A DNA stretch of 64,000 bases, taken from contig UQLA01000008.1 of the NCBI GenBank assembly GCA_900541745.1, forward strand, positions 37,574 to 101,573. Reading direction: 5' to 3'. Shown here piece by piece: positions 32,746-41,668 of the stretch. The notes under the pieces were generated by a model. The model saw only the letters and a list, made by a program, of their open reading frames with translations, made no database searches and was not told the DNA's origin. Within the stretch, counting starts at the first letter, position 1, and each line of letters opens with the position of its first letter. A program made the position numbers and the translations under genes. Origin of the DNA: an uncultured Collinsella sp. Its GTDB lineage: Bacteria > Actinomycetota > Coriobacteriia > Coriobacteriales > Coriobacteriaceae.

Positions 32746-32805
32746 TTGACGGTGTCCGGTCGAGCGGGTATTATCGAACAGGTATTCGATAAGAACATGT
32801 GTTTG
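32746..32805 (+). promoter_or_regulatory. SOS promoter with two LexA-type boxes
   Basis: -35 TTGACG (32746-32751) and -10 TATTAT (32769-32774) are 17 bp apart. Directly after the -10 come CGAACAGGTATTCG (32775-32788) and AGAACATGTGTTTG (32792-32805). Each matches the Gram-positive SOS consensus CGAACRNRYGTTYG at 13 of 14 positions. They precede the Y-family polymerase gene. Confidence 0.8.
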
Positions 32806-32819
32806 ATGAAAGGACACGG

Positions 32820-34325
32820 ATGGCGCACGAGCAGCACACCTACATCTGCATCGACCTCAAGACGTTTTATGCCAGCGTCGAGTGCGTCGACCGTGGGCTC
32901 GATCCGCTCACCACCAACCTGGTCGTTGCCGACGAATCGCGCGGACGCACGACCATCTGTCTCGCTATCACGCAGGCCATGAAGGACTTAGGTATTCACA
33001 ACCGCTGCCGTCTGTTCGAGATTCCCGACGGCATCGACTACATCAAAGCAGTGCCGCGTATGCAGCACTACATGGAGGTGTCGGCGCAAATCTACGGCAT
33101 CTATCTGGAATACGTCAGCCCCCAGGACGTGCACGTCTACTCCATCGATGAGTGCTTTATCGACGTGACGCCCTATCTGGACCTTTATCACACCGATGCG
33201 GAAGGGTTCGCCTGCACGCTGCGCGACGAGGTCTTGGGGCGCACGGGCATCACGGCAACGGTCGGGATCGGCCCCAACCTATTCCAGGCCAAGGTGGCAC
33301 TCGACATCACCGCCAAGCACGTGCCCAGTCGCATCGGCAAACTCGACGACGAAACCTTTCGCAAAGAGATCTGGCCCCACCGTCCCATCACCGACATCTG
33401 GGGCATCGGCCCCGGCGTGGCAGCCCGACTCGAAAAGTATGGCGTCTACGACCTGATGGGCGTCGCCGCACTCGACGAAAACCTGCTTTACGACGAACTC
33501 GGCGTCAATGCCGAATATCTCATCGACCACGCCTTCGGGCGTGAGCCGACAACCATCGCCGATATCCAAGCCTATCGCCCGCAAGCGACTTCGACCACCA
33601 CAGGACAGGTGCTCTCGAAGGGCTATGCCTACGAGCAGGCCTACACCGTCTTGCGCGAGATGGTCGACAACGCCGTGTTGGACTTGGTCGATAAGCACGT
33701 AGTCTGCGACAGCATCTCGCTCTTTGTGGGCTACGCGAGCGAGCGCGCCGACATACGCCGCCTCGACGCCAGTGGTACAGCGCAATATGTGGACGGATGC
33801 GGGCACCTGCGCTCGAGCACGTCGAGTATCGAACCCACCGCAACCGCCGGCCCCGAGCTCGCGCCCCGTGCTCCCAAGCCCGTCCAGCGCGATGACGAAC
33901 GGCGCCGCCTGGTGCGCGAAGCGCAGGCAATCGATGGCATCTTTGTGGGAAAGCATGGCGGCAAACCGCGTGGTGGCTATGCCGCGCTCTTTGCGCACTC
34001 CAACGCCTCGCGCAAGCTGCCCGAGCGTACCAATTCGTTTAAGAAGATCATGGACTATTTCGATGTGCTCTGGGCGCAGACTGTCGATCCCAAACGACCA
34101 GTCAAGCGCATCAACCTGGGCTTTGGCAACCTCATGCCCGAGGAATTTGCTACCATCGATCTGTTCAGCGATATCGAGGCCGATGAGCGCGAGCGCGACC
34201 TGGCGCGCGCCGTCCTGGCCGTGAAAGGCAAGTACGGCAAGAACGCGCTCGTCAAGGGATTAAGCTTTACCGCCGGCGCCACCGCGCGCGAACGCAACGA
34301 TCAGGTAGGAGGACATCGTGCCTAA
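32820..34325 (+). CDS. Y-family (UmuC/UvrX-like) translesion DNA polymerase
   Basis: An error-prone polymerase of 501 residues. YICIDLKTFYASVECVDRGL holds the first catalytic Asp; VYSIDECFIDVT the SIDE motif; TATVGIGPNLFQAKVALDI the palm; DIWGIGPGVAARLEKYGV the helix-hairpin-helix. The C-terminus (residues 250-490) is a little-finger region with a disordered insert around residues 330-370. It resembles UvrX/YqjW-type polymerases of Firmicutes. The ATG at 32820 follows AAAGGA. It lies behind two LexA boxes and is coupled by an 8-base overlap to a YolD-like gene, a pairing known from Bacillus. Confidence 0.9.
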   Translation: MAHEQHTYICIDLKTFYASVECVDRGLDPLTTNLVVADESRGRTTICLAITQAMKDLGIHNRCRLFEIPDGIDYIKAVPRMQHYMEVSAQIYGIYLEYVSPQDVHVYSIDECFIDVTPYLDLYHTDAEGFACTLRDEVLGRTGITATVGIGPNLFQAKVALDITAKHVPSRIGKLDDETFRKEIWPHRPITDIWGIGPGVAARLEKYGVYDLMGVAALDENLLYDELGVNAEYLIDHAFGREPTTIADIQAYRPQATSTTTGQVLSKGYAYEQAYTVLREMVDNAVLDLVDKHVVCDSISLFVGYASERADIRRLDASGTAQYVDGCGHLRSSTSSIEPTATAGPELAPRAPKPVQRDDERRRLVREAQAIDGIFVGKHGGKPRGGYAALFAHSNASRKLPERTNSFKKIMDYFDVLWAQTVDPKRPVKRINLGFGNLMPEEFATIDLFSDIEADERERDLARAVLAVKGKYGKNALVKGLSFTAGATARERNDQVGGHRA

Positions 34326-34743
34326 GTCCCAACAACAGCCCATGCGCCCGCCGACCGCCTTCGAGCGCCTGGCGGACCCCGAGGGCAGACGCCGCGCAGC
34401 CGACCCCAACCTCACTGCCAACGGTGCCGTGCGCGCCAACCGCGCCGCACAGTTTATGCCCTTTGCCGCCCTCACGGGATACTACGAACTCGTGCGCAAG
34501 CAGGAAATCACCGTCGAGCAAAAACGTGAGCTCACGGAAGAAAAAGCCCTCGAGCTTTCGCAAAAGCTCGAGGGCCTCAAACGCGGCGACTTGGTGCGCG
34601 TCACCTATTACGATACGTACGGCTATCGTAGCCGCACGGGCATTCTCGACGAAGTGTTACCCGCATTCAAGCTGCTCAAACTCAGGGATATCGCCATCAA
34701 CTTCGACGATATCCAGGACATTGAGCTACGCGGACGAGCCTAG
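34318..34743 (+). CDS. YolD-like protein
   Basis: A 141-residue protein with the YolD signature RAAQFMPFAALTGYYELVRKQE and an RVTYYDTYGYRSRTG beta segment. YolD-like proteins are encoded next to UvrX/YqjW polymerases and are thought to take the place of UmuD; the mechanism is unsettled. The GTG at 34318 follows GTAGGAGGACATC and overlaps the polymerase stop. Its stop codon interlocks with the stop of the convergent surface-protein gene (34740-34743), so the two transcripts overlap. Confidence 0.87.
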   Translation: MPKSQQQPMRPPTAFERLADPEGRRRAADPNLTANGAVRANRAAQFMPFAALTGYYELVRKQEITVEQKRELTEEKALELSQKLEGLKRGDLVRVTYYDTYGYRSRTGILDEVLPAFKLLKLRDIAINFDDIQDIELRGRA

Positions 34744-37292
34744 CGACGAGAACGCTTGCGCAAGACGAGAGCAATGCCAAGCACTGCGGCAGCTGCAACC
34801 AGCAATCCCAAGACCAGCGTGAGGGTCGAGTCGCCAGCGCGAGGCAGCGAGCCGTCCTTCGGAGTCTTCTTAGCGGTCGTCGTGACGGTGGTCGTGGTGC
34901 TGCTCGACTGGTCGTTGCCACCCGTCTGGCTGCCGCCAGGCTGATCGCCGCCACCCGGCTGCGAAGGATCGGTGGGTTCCGTCGGATCCGGAGTACCGGG
35001 ATCAACCGGATTCTCCGAATTCTCCTTGCGCTGGATCCAGACCTGGCAACCATAGAACGGGTTGGCGGTACCAAGGCACAGACCCTGGTTGGTCACCGCA
35101 AAGGTGCGCAGACCATGGTTATACGGATCGTTAAAGCCATTGGTCGTCAGCGTCGTAAAGTTCACGCCGTCCTCGGTCACATACATATCAAAGCCGCGCT
35201 CGGCATCGCGCAGGTAACACATGCACGTAAGGACACTCTGCAACTTCTTGAGGTTCTCCTCGCTCAGCAGCTTATCGAGCGCATCCTGAATATCGCTCGG
35301 CAGCTCGGTGCCATAGGCATCCTCGTACTGCTGCTTAAGGCTCTCATAGCTATCGAGCATGTCCTGATACTGGTCGGCAAAGGACTTGAAGTACGCGATC
35401 TCGCCATCGATCTTCTGGACATAAGCGGCGTCGTCCTCAAAGTCCTGGGACATCGTCGCGGCCTGATCGCAAAGACCGCCCGCGGCATCCTCCAGCGCAT
35501 CGCTCAGATCGCCAAAGCCCTTAGCAACCTCGGTCTTCTCGTCATCGACATCGACGGCCTTGTTTGAATCATCAACCTCAGCAGCTTCGTTCGAATCATC
35601 GACCTCGACGGCCTCGTTTGAATCATCGTCCGCAAGCGTGTTCACGGGAACGATGGGGTCGTCAGGCGATTTCTTGTCGAGCAGGTGATTGAGCAGGTCC
35701 CTAAGGCGCTGAACCTGAGAGTCCCACTCCTCGGGCGTCATATCGATAATGTCGCCATTGGAGAACTGGCCGATCGGCTCAAGCAGGCTCGCGGTATCAA
35801 AGGTACCGATATACAGCTTGCCGTCGAACTTCTGCATGCGCCAAATGTACTGGTTCTCGTTTCGGCCAAAGCCCGAAGTCAGGCCGGAAATACCGCCCTC
35901 GGGGAACATGTCGGTGCGATCGCCAACGACGAGCTCCATGTTCTCGTCCTTGTCCATGCGATAGATGTTAACCGACTGCTCAAGATTGGCATTCACAAAC
36001 GAGCAGTCAACGCCACCCATGCTGCTCTTGCCGCCCTCTTCGGTGTTGGATTTGTTGAACAGGATGCGCTCGAGGGCAATCTCCTCGTCGTTGTATTCAC
36101 CGATATAGAGGTAGTCGTTGTAGACGATGAGGTTGGCAGCGCCAGAACGGGTACGGGCAGGATCGATGCCAAAGCAGTACTTTGCACCGTCCGTCTTCTG
36201 ATCGCCGACAATGGGAGTCCAAGAATAGCTGCCGTCGGCATTCTTGTCGCCACGGACCATGGCAAACGACTGCATGGAATTATCATCGGGAGCGTTCTCG
36301 GGCGTACCGGTGCAGATGGTCGCATAGAGATGGCCATTGTACGAGACCATATCCCAAATGGCGCCGCCGTAGATGCTGTCCTGATAGCGAATCGCCGGAT
36401 AGCCAAACAGCGTCTCCGAGTTGGCAATCTCGGTGAAGCTGTCCTGGCCCTTCGAGGGGTCAGACGACGTCAGGATTGTCGACACAAAATTACCGTTCGC
36501 GTCTTTACCCACATTACTGATGACGAGCTGGCCATCATGGACGCACATGCCGCGGATACCGGTAGAAATGCCCTGCTTGTAGGCAGCACCGTAATCCTGC
36601 ATGCTCGAAAGGCCCTGATAGACAACTTTGTACTCATCCGTCTTAGGATCGATCTCGTATACAGCAGGCAGGCCGCCTTTGCCGTCATTGGTCCTGACGC
36701 TGCCGCAGAAATAGAGCTTACCCTTATAGCTCACGGCATTGCGGAACAAAGGAGCGACGCCGTTGAGCGATTCAGAGAGTAGCAGCTTGGTCTCACCGGT
36801 CTTGGTATTGATCTTGACCAAGATGCCGCCGCTGTCCTTGTCGGCCGTGCCGTCCTCCTTCTGCTGTCCATAGAAGAAGGTACCGTTAAACATGGCCTCC
36901 AGCGTCAGGCGCATGGTTTCGACATCAAAGGAATCGCCCAGCGTGCTGTTCATGAGCGTCAGCGTGTTGCCCATCGCCGCATAGCAGGTGCCCACATAAA
37001 GCCAGTCACCATAGCTCGCAGCCGCCCAAGTGTAGCTCTGGCCGCGATCGCCTTCGTTGTTGGCCGTATTACCATCGGCGCCCGGAACGGCAACGGCACC
37101 GTTACCCTGGTAGTCGACGATGCCATCCGGCTGCGACGTTCCTACCGTAGGATGCGAGAGCTTCTCAAAGGAATACCCATTTCCCGCATTGTAGGTAACG
37201 GCACCCGATGCGTCTTCGGCGTGCGCCGGCAGCGGCGATACCAAGATAGCGGCAAGCGCTGCCACCAAGCCAAGTGTTCCCACTCGTCTCAT
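34740..37292 (-). CDS. large LPxAG-anchored surface protein with beta-propeller-like repeats
   Basis: An 850-residue exported protein. It has a signal peptide (MRRVGTLGLVAALAAILVSPLPAHA); residues 60-530 contain recurring strands of the type DWLYVGTCY, GKLYFCGSV, GHLYATICTG, DYLYIGEYND and GKLYIGTFDT, as in a beta-propeller. Next are three 10-residue acidic repeats DDSNEAVEV (about 555-585), then a helical coiled-coil segment (YFKSFADQYQDMLDSYESLKQ). A Pro/Gly/Ser/Thr-rich stalk ends in the sortase signal LPRAG (816-820), a hydrophobic helix and RKRSRR. The motif is LPRAG, not LPxTG. Binding partner unknown. No sortase gene is in the window. Confidence 0.85.
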   Translation of the reverse strand: MRRVGTLGLVAALAAILVSPLPAHAEDASGAVTYNAGNGYSFEKLSHPTVGTSQPDGIVDYQGNGAVAVPGADGNTANNEGDRGQSYTWAAASYGDWLYVGTCYAAMGNTLTLMNSTLGDSFDVETMRLTLEAMFNGTFFYGQQKEDGTADKDSGGILVKINTKTGETKLLLSESLNGVAPLFRNAVSYKGKLYFCGSVRTNDGKGGLPAVYEIDPKTDEYKVVYQGLSSMQDYGAAYKQGISTGIRGMCVHDGQLVISNVGKDANGNFVSTILTSSDPSKGQDSFTEIANSETLFGYPAIRYQDSIYGGAIWDMVSYNGHLYATICTGTPENAPDDNSMQSFAMVRGDKNADGSYSWTPIVGDQKTDGAKYCFGIDPARTRSGAANLIVYNDYLYIGEYNDEEIALERILFNKSNTEEGGKSSMGGVDCSFVNANLEQSVNIYRMDKDENMELVVGDRTDMFPEGGISGLTSGFGRNENQYIWRMQKFDGKLYIGTFDTASLLEPIGQFSNGDIIDMTPEEWDSQVQRLRDLLNHLLDKKSPDDPIVPVNTLADDDSNEAVEVDDSNEAAEVDDSNKAVDVDDEKTEVAKGFGDLSDALEDAAGGLCDQAATMSQDFEDDAAYVQKIDGEIAYFKSFADQYQDMLDSYESLKQQYEDAYGTELPSDIQDALDKLLSEENLKKLQSVLTCMCYLRDAERGFDMYVTEDGVNFTTLTTNGFNDPYNHGLRTFAVTNQGLCLGTANPFYGCQVWIQRKENSENPVDPGTPDPTEPTDPSQPGGGDQPGGSQTGGNDQSSSTTTTVTTTAKKTPKDGSLPRAGDSTLTLVLGLLVAAAAVLGIALVLRKRSRR

Positions 37293-37563
37293 AAGGTTAT
37301 AGCCTCCCCTGTCCTAAAGCCCAGTTTTAGCATTCTTCATTTCTGTCCACGGTTAATTGCAATCTGAGCACAGCAATAATCAGTGTATAAATGTACACCT
37401 GTAATTTTTTGGACGGGTTCATAGATGCTCGATTGGTAGCGAATTCCGCGCAAACTTCACCAAACTCCACTTTTGCCGCATCTAAAGGTTATTTTTGCGC
37501 AAATTTTTGGATGCCGATAGTCACAATGGGCAGGAGGCTGGTACCCACCGGAGAGGGCAACGC
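37293..37563 (-). other. 271-bp AT-richer upstream region of the surface-protein gene
   Basis: No coding sequence is supported. On the minus strand it holds GTGTACATTTATACAC (37383-37398), a 16-bp imperfect palindrome about 90 bases from the start codon that could be an operator. Clear -35/-10 boxes could not be assigned. The promoter-distal part (37480-37560) is the 3' flank of the HMA gene. Confidence 0.4.
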
Positions 37564-37947
37564 CTACATTTTCATAACGTAATAGCCCGCACCCCTCACT
37601 GCCGTCTCGAGTGTGTCGCGATCAACCGGGCGCTTCGAGCGCACGCGTGCCGTGTGGTCCGCGTACGTTACCGTAGCCCACACGCCATCAAGCGCATTGA
37701 GGGCATTCGTCACATTCCGGGCGCAGCCGTCGCAACTCATGCCGCCGATAAGGAGTTCCTCACGATAGGGGTAGTGGGACTCGTCGGTGTCTGCCACCAC
37801 AACCTTTTTGGCCTTCTTGCCGCTCGCACCATCGCTGCAGCAACTCTTCCCGTGTGTCGAAGCGGCAATGCGACGCAGTCCAAAAAACATGCCGACGGCA
37901 ATGACGGTCAGCACGATGAGATTCGCAGGGTTGAGCAAGTCACTCAT
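37564..37947 (-). CDS. membrane-anchored heavy-metal-associated (HMA) domain protein
   Basis: A 127-residue protein with one N-terminal membrane helix (LIVLTVIAVGMFFGL). A short Cys/Lys-rich segment follows (HGKSCCSDGASGKKAKK), then an HMA domain with the metal site LLIGGMSCDGCARNVTNAL (GMxCxxC). HMA domains carry Cu(I) or similar soft metals, but no P-type ATPase is adjacent. Starting at 37947 (AAAGGGGAACGC before the ATG) gives the membrane helix directly. A GC-rich palindrome in its promoter suggests metal-responsive control. Confidence 0.85.
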   Translation of the reverse strand: MSDLLNPANLIVLTVIAVGMFFGLRRIAASTHGKSCCSDGASGKKAKKVVVADTDESHYPYREELLIGGMSCDGCARNVTNALNALDGVWATVTYADHTARVRSKRPVDRDTLETAVRGAGYYVMKM

Positions 37948-37972
37948 GCGTTCCCCTTTCAGTAGCACTATC

Positions 37973-38003
37973 TAGATACCCCCATGGGGTGTCCCCATCT
38001 TAA
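37973..38003 (-). promoter_or_regulatory. metal-responsive-looking promoter of the HMA gene
   Basis: On the minus strand a TTAAGA -35 (37998-38003) and TATCTA -10 (37973-37978) are 19 bp apart. The spacer region is occupied by GATACCCC-CAT-GGGGTGTC (37975-37993). Such a GC-rich palindrome fits CsoR-type operators, and the 19-bp spacing fits MerR/CueR-type control; neither regulator is in the window. Confidence 0.45.
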
Positions 38004-38054
38004 CCCAAAATCATGTCCGTTCGGTCAATTAGTTTTCCTCTTCAAACTTTTTTG

Positions 38055-38101
38055 TTGACCATGGCTTACTTTCGTGTATAAGTTTCCCTAGGCTAACAGT
38101 T
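38055..38101 (+). promoter_or_regulatory. promoter of the DUF3793-flavodoxin pair with DtxR-like box
   Basis: -35 TTGACC (38055-38060) and -10 TATAAG (38077-38082), spacing 16. Directly downstream TTTCCCTAGGCTAACAGTT (38083-38101) contains TAGGCTAAC, the core of the DtxR/IdeR iron box; the right half-site matches poorly. Confidence 0.5.
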
Positions 38102-38120
38102 TAGATCAGTAAGGAGCACC

Positions 38121-38825
38121 GTGACCCGAACCATAGACATTCCAACGTTTCAGGCAGCGGTCGTGCGCAACTGCTCTCCCACGCTCGCGGGCATCAAGCC
38201 GGCATCGCTCTTTACCTATCCCGGCGTCTACGCCCATCAGGATGGTTCGGACGCGACCGCGTCAATCGCAGAACGCCGAGCACGCCTGCTCAACGTTATC
38301 GCCCAGTGCAACCGCGAGCTTAACTCGCTCGGCATTCATCTGAGCGTTTTGGTCTGGCGCCCCTGCGGGGCGCTCGTATACGCATATCGGCCCAATAGCC
38401 TCGCCACTTACCTTGCTGACCCGCGCGCCAAAACGGCACTCGCCAAGGAGGGCTACGACACCGGCAACCTCTCGGCATGTCTTGTGCACCTGGCATCGCG
38501 CATCACGCTCGCAAGCAATAACGCCGCGGAATGCGCATGCGGCCAAACCCGATGCGCATTGGACCATCAAGCACGCTACGACAACGGCTGCACCTGCGAG
38601 TTTCCACACGAAATTGGCTACTTCCTGGGGTATCCCTACGACGACGTGCACGAGTTCATCGCCCAACGTGGCGAGAACTACAAGATCTTTGGAGCCTGGA
38701 AGGTCTATACGAATGCCGAGCAGGCGCTTGCGACGTTTGATGCGTACCGTGCCTGCACCCAACACCTCACCTTTATCTATCAGCAGGGCTGCAGCTTGGC
38801 GCAACTTGCCCAGGCGACCCGATAG
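38121..38825 (+). CDS. DUF3793 family protein
   Basis: A 234-residue DUF3793 protein, with the family landmarks CEFPHEIGYFLGYPYDDVHEF and NYKIFGAWKVYTNAEQALATFDAYRAC. Several cysteines (CACGQTRCALDH, CTCEF) may bind metal. DUF3793 genes commonly sit beside flavodoxin genes in anaerobes; the function is unknown. The GTG at 38121 follows AAGGAGCACC. The flavodoxin gene starts 46 bases after the stop. A DtxR-like box in the promoter hints at iron control. Confidence 0.85.
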   Translation: MTRTIDIPTFQAAVVRNCSPTLAGIKPASLFTYPGVYAHQDGSDATASIAERRARLLNVIAQCNRELNSLGIHLSVLVWRPCGALVYAYRPNSLATYLADPRAKTALAKEGYDTGNLSACLVHLASRITLASNNAAECACGQTRCALDHQARYDNGCTCEFPHEIGYFLGYPYDDVHEFIAQRGENYKIFGAWKVYTNAEQALATFDAYRACTQHLTFIYQQGCSLAQLAQATR

Positions 38826-38871
38826 AACGTACAAACCGCGGCCGCACGCCACACAACCGAAAGGACTCAAT

Positions 38872-39291
38872 ATGAGCAAGATCGCAGTCGTCTACTGGAG
38901 CGGCACAGGCAACACCGAGGCCATGGCAAACTTCGTTGCCGAAGGTGCAACCGATGCCGGCGCCGAGGCAGAGGTCATCTCCTGCGCCGACTTCTCTGCC
39001 GACAAGGCCGCCAGCTATGACGCCATTGCCTTCGGCTGCCCCGCCATGGGTTCCGAGGAGCTTGAGTATGACGAGTTCCAGCCTATGTGGGACGAGGTCA
39101 AGGAGACCCTCGGCGACAAGAAGGTCGTCTTCTTTGGCTCCTATTCGTGGGCAGAGGGCGAGTGGATGGACAACTGGAAGGCCGACGCCGACGAGGCCGG
39201 CGTCAACGCCGTGGATTCCACCATCTGCTACGACGCGCCCGACGACGAGGGTGAGGCGGCCTGCAAGGCTCTGGGAGCGGAGCTGGCCTAA
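38872..39291 (+). CDS. flavodoxin
   Basis: A short-chain flavodoxin of 139 residues. The FMN phosphate loop is VVYWSGTGNTEAMA; AFGCPAMGSEELEY and FFGSYSWAEGEWMDNW are the two isoalloxazine loops with the stacking Trp. Acidic overall. It carries low-potential electrons and typically replaces ferredoxin under iron shortage. The start at 38872 follows AAAGGACTC; the long frame to 38413 is an overlap artefact within DUF3793. Confidence 0.92.
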   Translation: MSKIAVVYWSGTGNTEAMANFVAEGATDAGAEAEVISCADFSADKAASYDAIAFGCPAMGSEELEYDEFQPMWDEVKETLGDKKVVFFGSYSWAEGEWMDNWKADADEAGVNAVDSTICYDAPDDEGEAACKALGAELA

Positions 39292-39361
39292 CGAAGCCGT
39301 CAGAAAGCCGCAAGGCAACTGACAGCCGAGTACCGCATAACAACAGTCGCTCATGCCCAAA

Positions 39362-39400
39362 CAAAAACGGGGGCCGGATACTATCCGGTCCCCGTTTGTT
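39362..39400. terminator. bidirectional terminator
   Basis: AAACGGGGGCCGGATA (39364-39379) pairs with TATCCGGTCCCCGTTT (39381-39396). T-rich tails lie on both sides. It serves the flavodoxin operon and the convergent ABC transporter operon. Confidence 0.85.
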
Positions 39401-39423
39401 ATATCGACAACCTCGACACGCCG

Positions 39424-40176
<753 letters not shown>

Positions 40177-40188
40177 GATAGGACCTCC

Positions 40189-41550
40189 TTACAGACCGGC
40201 GATGTGATCGGCGGGCGTCGCGACAACCTGTCCGGCACTCTTGGTGGGACGCTTCTTTTTGGTTTCGGCCGTCCCCAGAAGCCTCGCCTCAAGACCGCTC
40301 ACCAAGCGCGCAAGCGGCAGGGTGATGACCAGATAGAACAGGGCGGCAACCACATACGGCGTGATGGACCCCGTCGTGGCCACGATGGTGCGGGCGTTCA
40401 TGACGATCTCGACCACGCCCACGGCCGCGAGCAGCGACGTATCCTTGTAAAGCAGGATGAACTCACTGGTCAGCGTAGGCAAAACATTGCGGAACGTCTG
40501 CGGAATCATAACGTAGAGAAGCGTCTGGAAGGCATTCATGCCCAGCGAACGCGCGGCCTCATTCTGGCCCTTGGGGATCGACTGAATACCGGCGCGGAAG
40601 ATCTCGCACAGGTAGGCGGACGAGTTCATGGCCATGACGATGACGCCCAGCACATAGTCATCAACCTTGACGCCGGCAAGCGGCAAGCCAAAGAACGCGA
40701 TGTAGATCTGCAGGAACGCCGGCGTACCACGGATGATATTCACATAGATGCCGGCAAGGCAACGAAGGATGCGCGACTTGGAAATGCGCATGAGCGACAA
40801 GGCAAAGCCAAAGGGAATTGCCAGCGGAAACGCCACGAGCACGATCGAGAGCGACATGAGGAAGCCCTTGAAGACGATCGGCAGGCTCTGGACCAAAATG
40901 ACCGGGTTCAGGAACAGGCGAAGGAACATGTTGGAATTCCATGCCTCGACCCACGGCTGCTCCTTAAGATCGGCCAGGAAGTTATCGAATGCCGTCACGC
41001 CCTTGATCTCGACGGAAGGAATCTTGGAAATCTTCTTGGTCGAACCGTCGGCGAGCGTATAGGTGCCGCTAAAGGCCTCTTCGCCGCCCTCGACGGGAAA
41101 CGTCACGCCGTAAACCTCGACACGGAAAAAGCCGCCGGCAGGCGCCGTCTCGCCAAAGTCAATCTTGAGCGTCTGGCCGTCAGCCTTGCACGTGGGCTTC
41201 ATGGGCGTACGATCCATGAGGTCCTCGCCCGAGAGCATCGTCAATCGCGTGTCATCGGTACCAAACGTCGTGCCGTCGACAAACGTCAGCGAAAGACCGC
41301 TCAGCTCCTCATCGGCATCGGCCTGGACCTCCCAGGTAATGCGCGTCTCGGCACCGCCGACCACAGCGCTGCCCGAACCGGTGTTGGGTCGGGCGGTAAT
41401 CTTTGCGGTCTCAAGCGCCTGGGCGGTCGTGGGCGCATATGCCCCCGCGCACACCAGCGCGAGCGCCACGGCCATGACGCAGACTAGCTTTTGGAGCAAG
41501 GCGGGCAGTGGAAAACGCTGCTCCGCGGCCCCTTTGTTCAGTCGAGACAA
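40189..41550 (-). CDS. amino acid ABC permease with N-terminal signal peptide and extracytoplasmic domain
   Basis: A 453-residue protein. The C-terminal half (about 200-430) is a HisM/GlnP-type permease with the EAA loop SIPKGQNEAARSLGMNAF. In front of it are a signal peptide (LVCVMAVALALVCAGAYAP) and about 130 residues of probable beta structure (TWEVQADADEELSGLSLTF, GFFRVEVYGVTFPVEGGEE). That domain is not a substrate-binding protein; I do not recognise it. The TTG at 41550 follows TAGGAGCCACC and gives the signal peptide; the open frame to 41655 is unsupported. It lies between the binding protein and the ATPase gene. Confidence 0.85.
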   Translation of the reverse strand: MSRLNKGAAEQRFPLPALLQKLVCVMAVALALVCAGAYAPTTAQALETAKITARPNTGSGSAVVGGAETRITWEVQADADEELSGLSLTFVDGTTFGTDDTRLTMLSGEDLMDRTPMKPTCKADGQTLKIDFGETAPAGGFFRVEVYGVTFPVEGGEEAFSGTYTLADGSTKKISKIPSVEIKGVTAFDNFLADLKEQPWVEAWNSNMFLRLFLNPVILVQSLPIVFKGFLMSLSIVLVAFPLAIPFGFALSLMRISKSRILRCLAGIYVNIIRGTPAFLQIYIAFFGLPLAGVKVDDYVLGVIVMAMNSSAYLCEIFRAGIQSIPKGQNEAARSLGMNAFQTLLYVMIPQTFRNVLPTLTSEFILLYKDTSLLAAVGVVEIVMNARTIVATTGSITPYVVAALFYLVITLPLARLVSGLEARLLGTAETKKKRPTKSAGQVVATPADHIAGL

Positions 41551-41615
41551 GGTGGCTCCTATCGTAGAAGTTGCCGGCAAAACGAGACGGAAATGCTCTC
41601 CGTCAAGAGAAGCGC

Positions 41616-41648
41616 AAAGGCCCTCTCCGCCAAAACGGAAAGGGCCCG
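41616..41648 (-). terminator. weak hairpin between binding-protein and permease genes
   Basis: GGCCCT and CCG pair with CGG and AGGGCC around a two-base mismatch (41619-41629 with 41636-41646). On the minus strand a short TTT follows. Probably a partial terminator that makes more binding protein than permease. Confidence 0.5.
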
Positions 41649-41668
41649 CGCGCAATCAAGTAGCTATT

